A DNA stretch of 64,000 nt from Anastatus disparis (lineage: Eukaryota > Arthropoda > Insecta > Hymenoptera > Eupelmidae), in contig JAFFSR010000309.1 in assembly GCA_017163975.1 (NCBI GenBank), positions 3,370,001 to 3,434,000 on the forward strand. Reading direction: 5' to 3'. Made by a program: the position numbers and the translations under genes. Shown here piece by piece: positions 1 to 10,621 of this stretch (positions are counted from its first letter, which is position 1; each line of letters begins with the position of its first letter). The notes under the pieces were generated by a model. The model was given only the letters and a program-made list of their open reading frames with translations, had not been told where the DNA came from and searched no databases.

Positions 1-470
1 TTTGTCACAAACTCTGTTCTGTTACGAATTTATTTATATGTAACATCTTAAAAGTTCGAGCCTTTGTATGTATGTATGATACTGGGTTCGAATCTTGAAT
101 ATAAAATATTTGGTTAGTTTTTAATATTCATTGTTAATCATAAACGATAATGTGTATATAGATTCAGTATTAGTCATGAACTATACTGTAAAAGTAGTTT
201 CTTAGTTAAACATAATATAAGATAGATAGATAGCGAGCGCCTGAGTATTTTACCATAGACTTTAAAAGTTGTACATAGAAACTAGTGAGGCATCAGACCG
301 TTGCCGTTTCTGCGGAACACCAGTGGAACCGTAAACTATTAGTATGTAAGCAGCCACACAAGTCAGTTAGGATTGAGTTCAGTATGCTCAATAAAGCTTG
401 AATAGAAAACTGCCTGATACTCATTGCTGATTGACGCGCTACACGTAACGCGACAGAACATTTCACCTTT
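1..470 (+). repeat. Possible LTR-like fragment
   Basis: The stretch has an LTR-like layout: AT-rich sequence, a more GC-balanced block from about 230, an AATAAA signal at 390-395, and a GC-containing end near 460 (ACGCGACAGAACA). No second LTR, primer-binding site or terminal TG is visible, and the left part may lie outside the window. It could equally be unrelated intergenic sequence. Confidence 0.2.
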
Positions 471-1390
471 AACGCTCTAAACTTAGCTGCAAGAAGTTCT
501 TTATTAAAAAGAAAAATTATCGTTCGTCAAGACTAAATAATATATGTTATAGATTATACATGGGTCTCACTCCATAGACTATGACAGTGGAGCTCTCGCT
601 ATAAAAGCCCTTTACAAGATCAAAAAAAGAGAAAATCATGTCTATTAATTTAAATAATAACTATGGAGTTAATATGAATGTTTTCAGTCACTGTAACGCA
701 TACGTATGGGCAAAAAATGGATTTCTAAGGTTGTAAATTACGATTTTTTTTTTAATAAAAAATAATTACTATACTTAGCCTCAGATTATATCATAACTAA
801 TGAAATATCAAAGAATTGTGATTTTGATCGGTAACTTTGCTGAAAATAATTTTTATCTGGCTGAACCCTAAAAAATATCATTATACAAGTTGATGGAGCA
901 TATTTCTAACATCTAAGGCTAAAGCTATCAATTTTTTGAAGTCCAAAGCTTGGATCGTTAGCCTTTTTCTCAATTTTTAAAATTTATTTTCCGATTTTCG
1001 ACATTAGGATATCATTTTTCAAGTCTGCAACAAACTTTTTCTTAAAACTTTAAAAATTTACGATTTTTTATGTATTTACCATTTTTACGAATGACTTTAT
1101 CTCCTATGAATAAAATAGGGCTAAAAAACGTATAAAATCGCGAAAAATATGAAAAATCGTAACTTTGAGGTCCTGCAACTTCCTGAATTAATTTTTAAAT
1201 GGTCTGAAAATTTGCAAAAATTCTAGTGGCATCATTTGGAACTTATTTCTTGAGTTTAAGAAATATCTATTTTTTTGCGCTTGAGTTGACAGAGAATCAC
1301 CCATATATATCATTGTTTGTAAATTTTTATACGTATTACATAGATTGCGAATATCAGATAACAGAGTATCTAAAAGACTTGTAATATTAA
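471..1390. other. Unassigned AT-rich sequence
   Basis: There is no ORF of note and no clear repeat boundary. The piece around 1240-1310 ends with a phrase (TTGAGTTGACAGAGAATCAC) that reads like the edge of a decayed dispersed repeat, but no partner is in the window. Confidence 0.4.
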
Positions 1391-2240
1391 AAAGTTATTA
1401 CATGAATTCTAGCTAAAAGGACTTTGAAAGAACTTTTTGTAAGAAAACGAGAAATATTACAAAAATCATGTTGCGATTACAATCATATAATTATTTAGAA
1501 AGATTTAGAGGATTATCTAAAGTGTTATTTTACAAAATCATTCCAAGGTTCTTACGAAACGCTTTTTTTGAATATTTTATAAAATCTTTCGGTAAACTCT
1601 CACGAAATATTGCATGAAATAATTGAAAAATTTTTTTTAAATTATTCATGAATAACTTATAATGCGAAAAAAAGTTATTAAATGAATGCTTGGTGAAAAG
1701 ACTTTGAAAGGAATTCCGAAAAGAAAATAAGGAACATTACATAAATCTTCTTACAATTTCAATCATAGAATTATTTAAATATATTTTCAGGATTATCAAA
1801 AGTATTATTTTCCAAAATCGTTTCAAGGTTCTTTTGGGAAGTTTTAATACAATATTTCATAAAAACTTTTGGTAATAGAAATAAAATTATTTCTTTAGAA
1901 ATAAAATTACAATATAAAAACTAAAAATCCAAATCTTCAACTCAGAGATGGAACGATTTACTAATCTTATCCCACAACATGAATGAATCTTAAAATAATT
2001 TCAAGAAATATTTCATAAAATAATCGAAAAAGAACTTCAAAATAAACCAAACTTATTTTCTAAACAATTTATAAAATATTACATAAAAAAATTTTAAATG
2101 ATTTCACAATAAAGATTATGAAAAAAAAAGTTAAAACATGTAATATTACATGAATCCATGCTGAAAGCACTTTGAAAAGAGTTTTTGGAAGAAAACGTAA
2201 AACATAACAGAATCATTTAGGAATATTTTCAGGATTAGTT
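1391..2240. repeat. Degenerate tandem repeat
   Basis: A phrase of the form ATTACATGAAT followed by GACTTTGAAAG recurs in the same orientation near 1396, 1671 and 2143. It is followed each time by related blocks (GAAAACG, ATTACA, AATCAT, TTATTTAGAAA, AGGATTATC). The first two copies are about 275 bp apart and align over most of their length; later copies are more diverged. No coding potential is seen. Confidence 0.6.
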
Positions 2241-2663
2241 TATAATTTATCTGCTTAATGGCGGTTGTTAATTTTTACGTTCTTTACTTTTCTCTTAGCG
2301 CTTACTTTCTTAATGTATAAGGAACAAATCTGAAATTGCCACTTAATTATTATGCGTGCGATGTTTCTGTAATAATGTTAAAATGTTATTATAACCTTTA
2401 TTTGTAATCCTATAAATAATTATATCCTTATATTCATTATTATATATATATATGTGTGGACGTATTAATTCTATATTGATTTTCACTTAAATAATACATG
2501 AAAGAATAAAGTTTTTATAGAATTCTTTCAACGGATGATGTATAAAAAGATTTATGAATTATTGCCAAAAGAATTCATAAATCCTTTCAAAATTTTTTCA
2601 TGAAAAGAATTCTATAATAATTCTGTCCCTGGTATATTTCTTTTAAAAATAATATATAATTAT
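2241..2663. other. Unassigned AT-rich sequence with a small imperfect hairpin
   Basis: Between about 2515 and 2620 there is an imperfect inverted repeat (TATAGAATTCTTTCA against TGAAAAGAATTCTATA). Nothing else is recognisable. Confidence 0.4.
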
Positions 2664-4645
2664 AAATAAATTAAACTATAGTATTATAAAATAAACATCA
2701 CTATTATTTATTTCTCAATATTTGTAATTACTACCTACAAAAAATAATTTATTTAAAAAAATATTCATTAAAAAAAAACGAGCATACTTACGAAAAAATA
2801 TTTTCGAAGTCAGCGTCAAGTTGTTGAATCGTTCTGCACAGATGTAGAATTTGACGCCGACTTCAGTAATATTTTTTCGTAAATTAAACAATAATATAAT
2901 TTGTTTGTGCTGTTTACAAATAATTAGATAATCTATAATATGTTTGCAACACATGTGTTGAGTTAGATGCGTACTATGCGTATAATTATTAAAGATTATA
3001 AATTATTTGTAACTTTTTAGTGCATTTTTTTGAAGTCGGTTTTGTTTTTTGTTAAAAAAGTTTTTTTTTGTAACTGTTTAGTGCATTTTTTTGAAGTCGG
3101 TTTTGTTTTTTGTTGAAAAATTTTTTAGTGTATCCCCCTACTAAAAGCGCAAATATAGGTAGACCCACTAATTATGCCTAACTTTCATTATCAATTCATA
3201 ACGCATGCATTAGTACATTATACCAAGCAATGTATAGGAGGAAAGAGAGAAGGCCAAACGGCACAGTGTCGTTGTGTGTGCATGTATACATATTGAAGCT
3301 TAGGTAAGAGAAGGAGAGCGAGAGAGAGAGAGAGAAAGAGAGAGAGGGAAAACAAAACTCCCAGTTTTCTTAATTTGATAATTGGGTTATACAAACCGAA
3401 TATTGGCCCAATAATTATAGGACACGTATGGGACCTTCCTGCAGACATTCTCAATCAGATAAGAAAAAGTTTTTTCAAATCGGTTAAGAAATGACGGAGT
3501 TATGAGGTAACAGACAAAAAAAAAAAAAAAAAAATTCAGTCGAATTGAGAACCTCCTCCTTTTTGAAGTCGGTTAAAAAAAATAATTATAAAGTCTAATT
3601 TTTAAGCGACTTCAAAAAGGAGGAGGTTCTTAATTCGACTGAATTTTTTTTTTTTTTTTTTTTTTGTCTGTTACCTCATAACTCCGTCATTTCATAACCG
3701 ATTTGAAAAAACTTTTTCTTATCTGATTGAGAATGTCTGCAGGAAGGTCCCATACGTGTCCTATAATTATTGAGCCAATATTCGGTTTGTATAACCCAAT
3801 TATCAAATTAAGAAAACTGGGAGTTTTGTTTTCCCTCTCTCTCTTTCTCTCTCTCTCTCTCGCTCTCCCTCTCTTACCTAAGCTTCAATATGTATACATG
3901 CACACACAACGACACTGTGCCGTTTGGCCTTCTCTCTTTCCTCCTATACATTGCTTGGTATAATGTACTAATGCATGCGTTATGAATTGATAATGAAAGT
4001 TAGGCATAATTAGTGGGTCTACCTATATTTGCGCTTTTAGTAGGGGGATACACTAAAATTTTCAACAAAAAAACAAAACCGACTTCAAAAAATGCACTAA
4101 AAAGTTACAAATAATTTATAATCTTTAATAATTATACGCATAGTACGCATCTAACTCAACACATGTGTTGCAAACATATTATAGATTATCTAATTATTTG
4201 TAAACAGCACAAACAAATTATATTATTGTTTAATTTACGAAAAAATATTATTGAAGTCGGCGTCAAATTCTACATCTGTGCAGAACAATTCAACAACTTG
4301 ACGCTGACTTCGAAAATATTTTTTCGTGAATTAAACAATAATATGATTTGTTTGTGCTGTTTACAAATAATTAGATAATCTATAATATGTTTGCAACACA
4401 TGTGTTGAGTTAGATGCGTACTATGCGTATAATTATTAAAGATTATAAATTATTTGTAACTTTTGAGTGCATTTTTTTGAAGTCGGTTTTGTTTTTTGTT
4501 AAAAAAATTTTTTTCACAAGTATGCTCGTTTTTTCTAATAAATATATTTTTTAAATAAATTATTTTTTGTAGGTAGTAATTACAAATATTGATAAATAAA
4601 TAATAGTGATGTTTATTTTATAATACTATAGTTTAATTCATTTAT
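2664..4645. mobile_element. Large foldback (palindromic) element
   Basis: A 2-kb inverted repeat is centred near 3597. The left arm is about 2664-3590 and the right arm about 3605-4645. The outer edges (CTATAGTATTATAAAAT on the left, its complement on the right) and the centre (CTTCAAAAAGGAGGAGGTTC) both pair. Each arm carries a CT/GA microsatellite, a poly-A/T tract and phrases containing GAAGTCGGTTTTG. Mirror-image 78-codon frames in the two arms (3218-3454 minus, 3727-3963 plus) differ at only two residues, so the arms are young or homogenised. The right arm has an extra block: 4331-4505 repeats 2882-3065 in the same orientation, making a smaller palindrome around 4241-4330. No transposase is present. 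The GGAGGAGGTTCTYAATTCGACT phrase resembles a repeat common in insect genomes, but I cannot assign a superfamily. Confidence 0.85.
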
Positions 4646-4747
4646 AATTTAGTTTAGAAAATTTACAATAAATTACAATAAATAAATAAGACAGGTATTT
4701 ATTTATGTTATAATTTATATTATATATTGATATATGTTCATAAAGAC

Positions 4748-4862
4748 AAAATTGAACTATAGTATTGTAAACATCACTATTATTTATTTATTAATATTTT
4801 TAATTATTTCGTATATAAAATAATTTATTTGAAAATATTAATTAAAAAAACAAGCATACTTA
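4748..4862. repeat. Extra partial copy of the foldback outer edge
   Basis: The segment repeats, in the same orientation, the outer end of the preceding foldback element (2670-2790): CTATAGTATTGTAAACATCA, then the TATTTATT / AATTA / AAATAATTTATTT blocks, then CAAGCATACTTA. It is diverged and ends where the next AT-rich filler begins. Confidence 0.7.
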
Positions 4863-4967
4863 ATAAAGATTTTAAAATCAATAAAAAATAGAAAATATAA
4901 AAAATATAAATAAAAAAAGTACTAAAAACTATTGAAAAAATAAAAAAAAAGTTTAAAAAAAGTGGTT

Positions 4968-5045
4968 TTCATTGAGAGTTGAACTCGCGCACTCAAAAGA
5001 AAAAGCCCGAACGTTACGCACTAGACCAACGCTACTGTGAAACAT
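4968..5045 (-). mobile_element. tRNA-derived SINE head or tRNA pseudogene
   Basis: On the minus strand there is an A-box-like sequence (TTGGTCTAGTGCGTAACG, about 5015-5033) and a B-box-like sequence (GAGTTCAACTC, about 4975-4985) at the spacing found in tRNA genes. An AT-rich and A/T-run tail lies downstream on that strand. These are internal RNA polymerase III promoter elements. The cloverleaf is not intact and no anticodon can be assigned, so a SINE head or decayed tRNA gene is likelier than a working tRNA. Confidence 0.55.
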
Positions 5046-5217
5046 CTTTGGCGTAAAGTTTTACATGCTCATCTGCCCCCAGCTGTTTAAAATGATTAAA
5101 TTTTAAGTTAATAATGTAACGTCCAGCTTTCGCTGAACGAAACTAATTTTAATTGCGCTCACTTTTTGTCTGAGCTTTCGCTCACAAGCAGGTATTGAGC
5201 TTTGGATAAAGAGTTAA

Positions 5218-5602
5218 CAGCAGGCCGGAGTAGAACCTGATACCGACCGAGTAGCAATTGAGTTTTTTGTTATTTACTCAACTATTAATCAGTGTATCTT
5301 CAAATTAAAGGTTAAGCGCAATAGATATTATTATAATAAACATTTATGCACAAGAAAAAAAAATTCTACTGCTTTGTTTTTGAGAAAAGTAAGGAACGCC
5401 GAGGTGAAAGTTTATGTTTATAATATTTTCGCGTTCCTTACTTTTCTCAAAAACAAATCGGTAGATTTTTGTTTTCTTGTGCAAACATATTTGTAATAAT
5501 AATATCTATTGCGCTTAACCTTCAATTTGCAGATACACCGATTAATACTTGAGTAAATAACGAAAATCTCAATTAGACAAGGACAGCGAATCCGGCCTGC
5601 TC
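5218..5602. mobile_element. TTAA-flanked foldback MITE, family A copy 1
   Basis: A 385-bp inverted-repeat element lies between TTAA at 5214-5217 and TTAA at 5603-5606, the target duplication typical of piggyBac-type insertion. Nearly the whole length folds back on itself. The two outermost ends differ: one reads CAGCAGGCCGGAGTAGAACC, the other (complement) GAGCAGGCCGGATTCGCTGT. Copies at 17167-17551 and 63585-63970 share this architecture. No ORF is present, so it is non-autonomous. Confidence 0.85.
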
Positions 5603-5626
5603 TTAAATGTTATTATTTGTATATTA

Positions 5627-5628
<2 letters not shown>

Positions 5629-5659
<31 letters not shown>
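5629..5659. repeat. (AT)n microsatellite
   Basis: About 31 bp of uninterrupted AT dinucleotides, just downstream of the family A MITE. Confidence 0.95.
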
Positions 5660-5661
<2 letters not shown>

Positions 5662-5779
5662 AAAAAAAAATGAAAATGAGAAAGGTAAAGGTTAGAAAAA
5701 AGAATTACCGCGATTTATTATATCCCGATTTAAAAGAAATTATTAAAAATTATTAGGTTAAATAATTCCTACCTAACTC

Positions 5780-6300
5780 TTTCAATAGTCAGAAGGCTCC
5801 GTAAGGCCTTTGCGCCGACCGGATTTCTTCTGACTTGGTTTTGCTTAGAGCTTCGTGCCTCAGCGTTCCAGAACGCTTTACACTCTACTCTAAGACGGGG
5901 GACGTATCTCAAATAGATATGTCTCCCTATTATTGGAAGGCTCCGTAAGGCCTTTGCGCTGACCGGATTTCTTCTATAGTGTTAAGTCTGATAAGGACTC
6001 CTAATAGGTCTCGAGACAATCGTTCACGGTCAAAGGACGGCGTGACCCGTATGGCCCTAAACCTTTCGTAAATAAATAAAATAAAAAAAAAGGATAATTT
6101 ATACGCATATGCACACAATGCATATGTGCATGCACGTATGTATAATTGCGGACGTCAGAGAGATAGTTAAACCAAAGGTTCTGTATCTCAAAGAGTCCTG
6201 AATACTCGAGTAAGTATTAACAATCAAAGGACGGTGTTAGCCTTACTTTTTATATTCTAAGGCATCAGAGAGAGTGAGCAACTTGCGCTTTTACTCTCTT
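5780..6300. repeat. Duplicated motif region of unknown origin
   Basis: AAGGCTCCGTAAGGCCTTTG continues into CGC[C/T]GACCGGATTTCTTCT at about 5792-5832 and again at about 5937-5977. A second pair (CAATCGTTCACGGTCAAAGGACGG near 6017, CAATCAAAGGACGGTG near 6221) follows the same order. The block is clearly less AT-rich than its surroundings, and the pattern suggests a decayed tandem duplication of roughly 150-200 bp. I do not recognise a protein in any frame. Confidence 0.55.
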
Positions 6301-7979
6301 AGAACCTTTGTTATACATACGCATACACATACGTCAATGCGCGTCCATATGCGTATTTAAATGAAGTATGTAAAAATACTCACTGTTGTTAGATTGTAGA
6401 TTTTTTTAATTTGATCACAAATTACAAGTAAAAAATATTTTTCGAAAGAAAACTAAGTGTTAATTTTTTTTAAATTGAAATTGAAACTTAGAAAATTTCT
6501 AATGTTCAATTTAGATTGAGAAAATTCGAAGTTAGAAAATGAGTTGAAAATGGAACTTAGAAAAAATTTTAGTTTTTAGTGACTGTTTTTAAAATTTTTC
6601 TATCTTTTTAATTTGAAAAAAGAAAATAGAAAATAATTTTCGAGTAAAAAGGAAATAGAAAAGATTTTGAAATGTTAAGAAATGGAAATCTCTACCAAGA
6701 GAGACAATGATCAAATGATGATCAGTAATTTGAAAAAAAATAGAAAACCGATAACGGTCCGTAACCCTTCTATTTTAGAAAGACCGTAGTCGAGTGACAA
6801 TTTTACTGAGTTTTCCAGTCCTTATATACCCTGGCTCATGCGTACATGCATATAGAAAATCATATGTATTAGTGGGTGAGGTCCCCAAATCTATATGCTT
6901 CCCTATGCATCACCCCTACTTTACTTCGTTTTCTTTTAAAAATATTGGTAAGAGAGAGAGAAAGAAGATAGAAGCAAGAGTATGCATAAGACGGAGAAAA
7001 AAGATTTTTCTCCTTCTACTTGCTTGCGTCTTTTTCCTCTATCTTTTACAGATATGATATTAAATACAAAATTTCTTAAAACTATGAAAAATATAAAAAT
7101 ATAAAAGGTTGTACATAAAGCTTAAAATTAAAATTAAGAATACATAATTATTTTAATGGCTAAAAAAAGAAAAAGGAAAATATAAAAGCATAGAAAAGAT
7201 TAATTATAATTTTTATTTACTATTCCTTAACTTAACTAATTTAAGAATATAGCTGAGTGTCTTATCTCTAAAATTGTTTCAAAAAAAATTACTTAACAAA
7301 CAATATATTTATTTGATTTATTATTCAGTATCATAATTATAATTACCTAAAACTATAATTGTATAGATTATTGTAAATAAAATAAAAAAGTTGTTTGTTA
7401 TAAAGAATTAAAATTATAGACTATTATAATATAATCAAAAGAAATATACTAAAAAGAAACATATTAAAAATATTCACTAGTGTATATATGTGTGTATAAA
7501 AGAAGAACTTAAATTACTATTAAAACTATAAATTTTATGACTAAATAATTACTAACTTAACTAACGAATATTTGGTTATCTTAAAAAATGAAAAAGGTTT
7601 TAAAAATAGAAAAGTTAATTAAACTTAATTAGAATCAATTAATAATAAAAATTATTTTAAACTATAAAAATTTGAATTTTAATCAAAAATTTCATATCTA
7701 TATGTAGGAAAAAATTATTGTAATTAAATGTTGTAACTAAAGTTTGTAATTGGTCAATTGTTTTCAAATAAAATAAGAAAATATGAAATATTATTTTTGA
7801 AAACTTCTTCGTGTACAAAAATTTTAAGCTTGGAAAAACGCTCAAAAAGGTCCAACATAGTCACAAGTGCATCTTATCTGCATTTTTACGACTTGCATGT
7901 GTAGCCATGTGTGACGGTTTTTCGGCTTTTCCCAGCCTCCTATAGACTATCATGTACTATTGTATACTACTATTATTCT
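6301..7979. other. Unassigned AT-rich sequence
   Basis: The region has A-rich and GA-rich stretches, frames shorter than 90 codons and no repeat boundary I can define. The 87-codon frame at 6794-7057 is low-complexity and lacks any recognisable motif. Confidence 0.4.
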
Positions 7980-8014
7980 ACAATATTACTCAAATGATAT
8001 TTGAGTAATATTGT
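7980..8014. repeat. Perfect hairpin
   Basis: Two 16-bp arms (ACAATATTACTCAAAT and its exact complement) are separated by GAT. No mismatch is present. It could be the core of a small foldback element, but no wider inverted repeat surrounds it. Confidence 0.9.
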
Positions 8015-9538
8015 AAATTGAATTATTTATTATTTATTGAATAAGTCTCCAAAATAAAAGTAGCTGAAAAGCTTAATGATAAAGACTATACTACGACTTA
8101 AAACTGTAATAAACTTAATATTATTGATTCGTATGAACAAAAATCAAAATAAAAATTTTTTGTGTATTCTTGTTTTTTTAAAAAATAGAATATTTTAAAC
8201 CCCCATCCTTAAACGGTTGCTAGGTAATTTGAAAAGGAATAGCTAGCAATCGTATGTTCGATTGTTTAGCTATCTGCAAGAAAAAGTTAAATAAATGCTC
8301 GTTACTAAAGCAAAGAAGAACCAAATCCATTCACGCAAACCTTCAAGAAGTTAGAAAGGAATCTTTGTTCCTGGATCTTATGACTTCTGTGTCTATTGGT
8401 TGTACAGTCTTGATGATATTTTAAATGCTTGTCCCTTGTTTTTGTATCGGTAGTTATTCGATGCCTTGTCATCTATTTGATGTCCTGGAATATGAGTTGT
8501 CTTTATGATTATTATCTCTCAACTTGCCCATATATGTTGAGTGCTGAGCGATGGCTTGTAAAAAAAATGCTCTTAGGAAATGTCAGTATTATCCATAAAT
8601 TTGACGTGATGCATAGCCATTATTGACTTGCACCAGTATTTAAATTGTTTGTATGAAAAAAAAATATTGCCTGCATTCCTGTACTTAGCAATGCTAAAAT
8701 CATTGAACTACTATTAGTAGTTAGAGCTACTGGTTTAATGTATTTCTCAAGTCGGTTTGGTCATCGGTTAAACAACATGTGGTGATCTTGCATCGGTTCG
8801 TTTGAGCAACATTTTATAGCAGCTGTCGTCCAAATAGTTATTTAGAGGTGAGAGGCTGTTCAAGTAACCTTCATTACTTCGGCTTACAATATTTGTTTTT
8901 CGAGTGTTAAGGTTTGCGATAAATTTACACTTCCGCATAACAATAATCCTTGTGTTCTGTCTAGATTTCTGAAAGTATGCATTTCATGATATTCACTACT
9001 TTTCTTGCAGTTAAAAGTCATATAACTTGGTTACTTCTTTAAATTATACGTAAACTTATCTGGCGCTTGCATTGCAATAGCGAGATCAATTCTTTAATGT
9101 TTTTCTATATTGATATTGTTGCATTATGTGTGAATGTAACTGTTTAATCTGAGTGTGATGTATTTGTAATTCGTATCGTATTGGTTACGCATTCCTAAAT
9201 TAATCTGTTTATAATAATCAAATATATTATTTGGTGACATAAAGTTTATTCGCAAGTTCCTACTTCTAACAGAGATAATGTTATACTTAAATTATAATTA
9301 TGTATATAACTAATAATAATTATTATTTTTTTTTTTTTACATTTTTAGTGTTTATTGAATTAAAATTTTAGAATTATTTATAATTATTAGTAAAATCGCT
9401 ATATGTACTTAAAGAATAATGTTAGTAATCAAAGCTTAATATTTAACTGTTAGCAGTTTAGAATTGACATTAATGTAAATTATATGCTAAAATTTAAACT
9501 GTTAATAGATAAAAAAAAGATTAGAATAATCGCTACTA
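8015..9538 (-). other. Decayed sequence downstream of the gag ORF
   Basis: This interval lies where pol would be expected for the minus-strand gag at 9539-10621. Minus-strand frames around 8340-8620 and 8750-9010 are unusually sparse in stops but are broken, and I see no reverse transcriptase, protease or integrase motif. A phrase at about 8169-8197 recurs at 11192-11220, beyond the other side of the gag. It may be the remains of an LTR retrotransposon body, but this is not demonstrated. Confidence 0.3.
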
Positions 9539-10621
9539 TCAAATTGGAATAATTTTTAAGACAGGGTTCAGATGAGATGCTGTAGCACGTCCTTGATTGT
9601 TTCTTGTTACATCATGTAAGAGTTGTAGTTGCTCGTCGAATATCCGGTTTCCCATGGGAAAGTCACTCTTTCCCTTAGTTATTAATATGTCCTTTAGGTC
9701 AATATTAAGTTTTTTATTTGGAAATACTGAGCTTATCAAAGTTGTCAAGCTCTTATAGAATTTCATTGCTGATATTAAGAAATTATTATTGTCGTCTTTA
9801 TTAATATTTGATTTTGAATCAAATTCTGGAGTAGAATCAAGATTTGAATATACTGAAGATAGAAATACATCCTTCTTGTTGTTGTTTAATTTTGTTTTTA
9901 AATTTGCATCAAGTGTTGTAATAGTTATTTCGTCTTCTTGAAGATTGGATTCTAAAGTCCAAATATTAATATCTTTATTAGATAAATTGCTGTCTGAAGT
10001 TGGTTTATTATAGTTAATTTTGAGTGGATTTTGAACTTCTATTTCTTTATTTAGTGGACTTCGATGCATAAGATGGCCGAACTTCTCAATCTGTATAGCA
10101 TCTAATATACATTCTGTTATATCTAGATAATGTTTTCGCATTCGAATTTCAATTTTAGGTTTCAAACCTTTAATAAATGCTTCTAAAACGACTTGTTCAA
10201 TAAAGTTTTGTGTAGCGTCATTTAATACATTTTCTGCAAAATACAAATTCAAAATTTTATATTTTAAAATACGTAATCGGTTAGCATAAACTATAACCGT
10301 TTCTTTATCTTGTTGAAATTCATTCGCTAATTTCCCTATTAATTGTAAACCCGACTCGTGTGTTCTGAAGTATAATAACATTAAATATTTGAATTGATCA
10401 AAAGTTTTTTCAACGATTTCATATTGAACCAATTTACGAGCTTCTCCTCGTAGTTTACTTCTCATAATTTTAATTAAACTTTCCTCAAATTTCAAGTCTA
10501 ATATGGACAATGCATGTTCACATTCTAATAGATATTCATGAACACACATGTTTGAATTGTCATATTCGGTTATCAGGGTCGTAGTGACCTCTAAAGCTTC
10601 TAGATCGTAATTGTTGGCCAT
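9539..10621 (-). CDS. LTR-retrotransposon Gag-like protein
   Basis: The uninterrupted 360-codon frame starts at an ATG (10621) with an A-rich leader. Residues about 1-190 read like a retrotransposon Gag/capsid domain: a helical segment with ECEHAL, a KLRGEAR motif, a long amphipathic region with YANRLRILKYKI, then EAFIKGLKPKIE. This matches the usual pattern of the gag domain in Ty3/gypsy-like elements, including errantivirus-type Gags, which often lack zinc knuckles. The C-terminal half is Asn/Asp/Ser/Lys-rich and low-complexity. No CCHC knuckle is present. No pol follows, so the element is gag-only, truncated or domesticated. The open frame amid decayed DNA is notable. The family call rests on pattern only. 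Confidence 0.65.
   Translation of the reverse strand: MANNYDLEALEVTTTLITEYDNSNMCVHEYLLECEHALSILDLKFEESLIKIMRSKLRGEARKLVQYEIVEKTFDQFKYLMLLYFRTHESGLQLIGKLANEFQQDKETVIVYANRLRILKYKILNLYFAENVLNDATQNFIEQVVLEAFIKGLKPKIEIRMRKHYLDITECILDAIQIEKFGHLMHRSPLNKEIEVQNPLKINYNKPTSDSNLSNKDINIWTLESNLQEDEITITTLDANLKTKLNNNKKDVFLSSVYSNLDSTPEFDSKSNINKDDNNNFLISAMKFYKSLTTLISSVFPNKKLNIDLKDILITKGKSDFPMGNRIFDEQLQLLHDVTRNNQGRATASHLNPVLKIIPI

Noticed and set aside
3218..3963. Two 78-codon frames as a duplicated gene
   Set aside because: They are mirror images within the arms of the foldback element, include the CT/GA microsatellite, and lack recognisable domains.
4968..5045. Functional tRNA gene
   Set aside because: A and B boxes are recognisable but the acceptor and anticodon stems do not fold properly.
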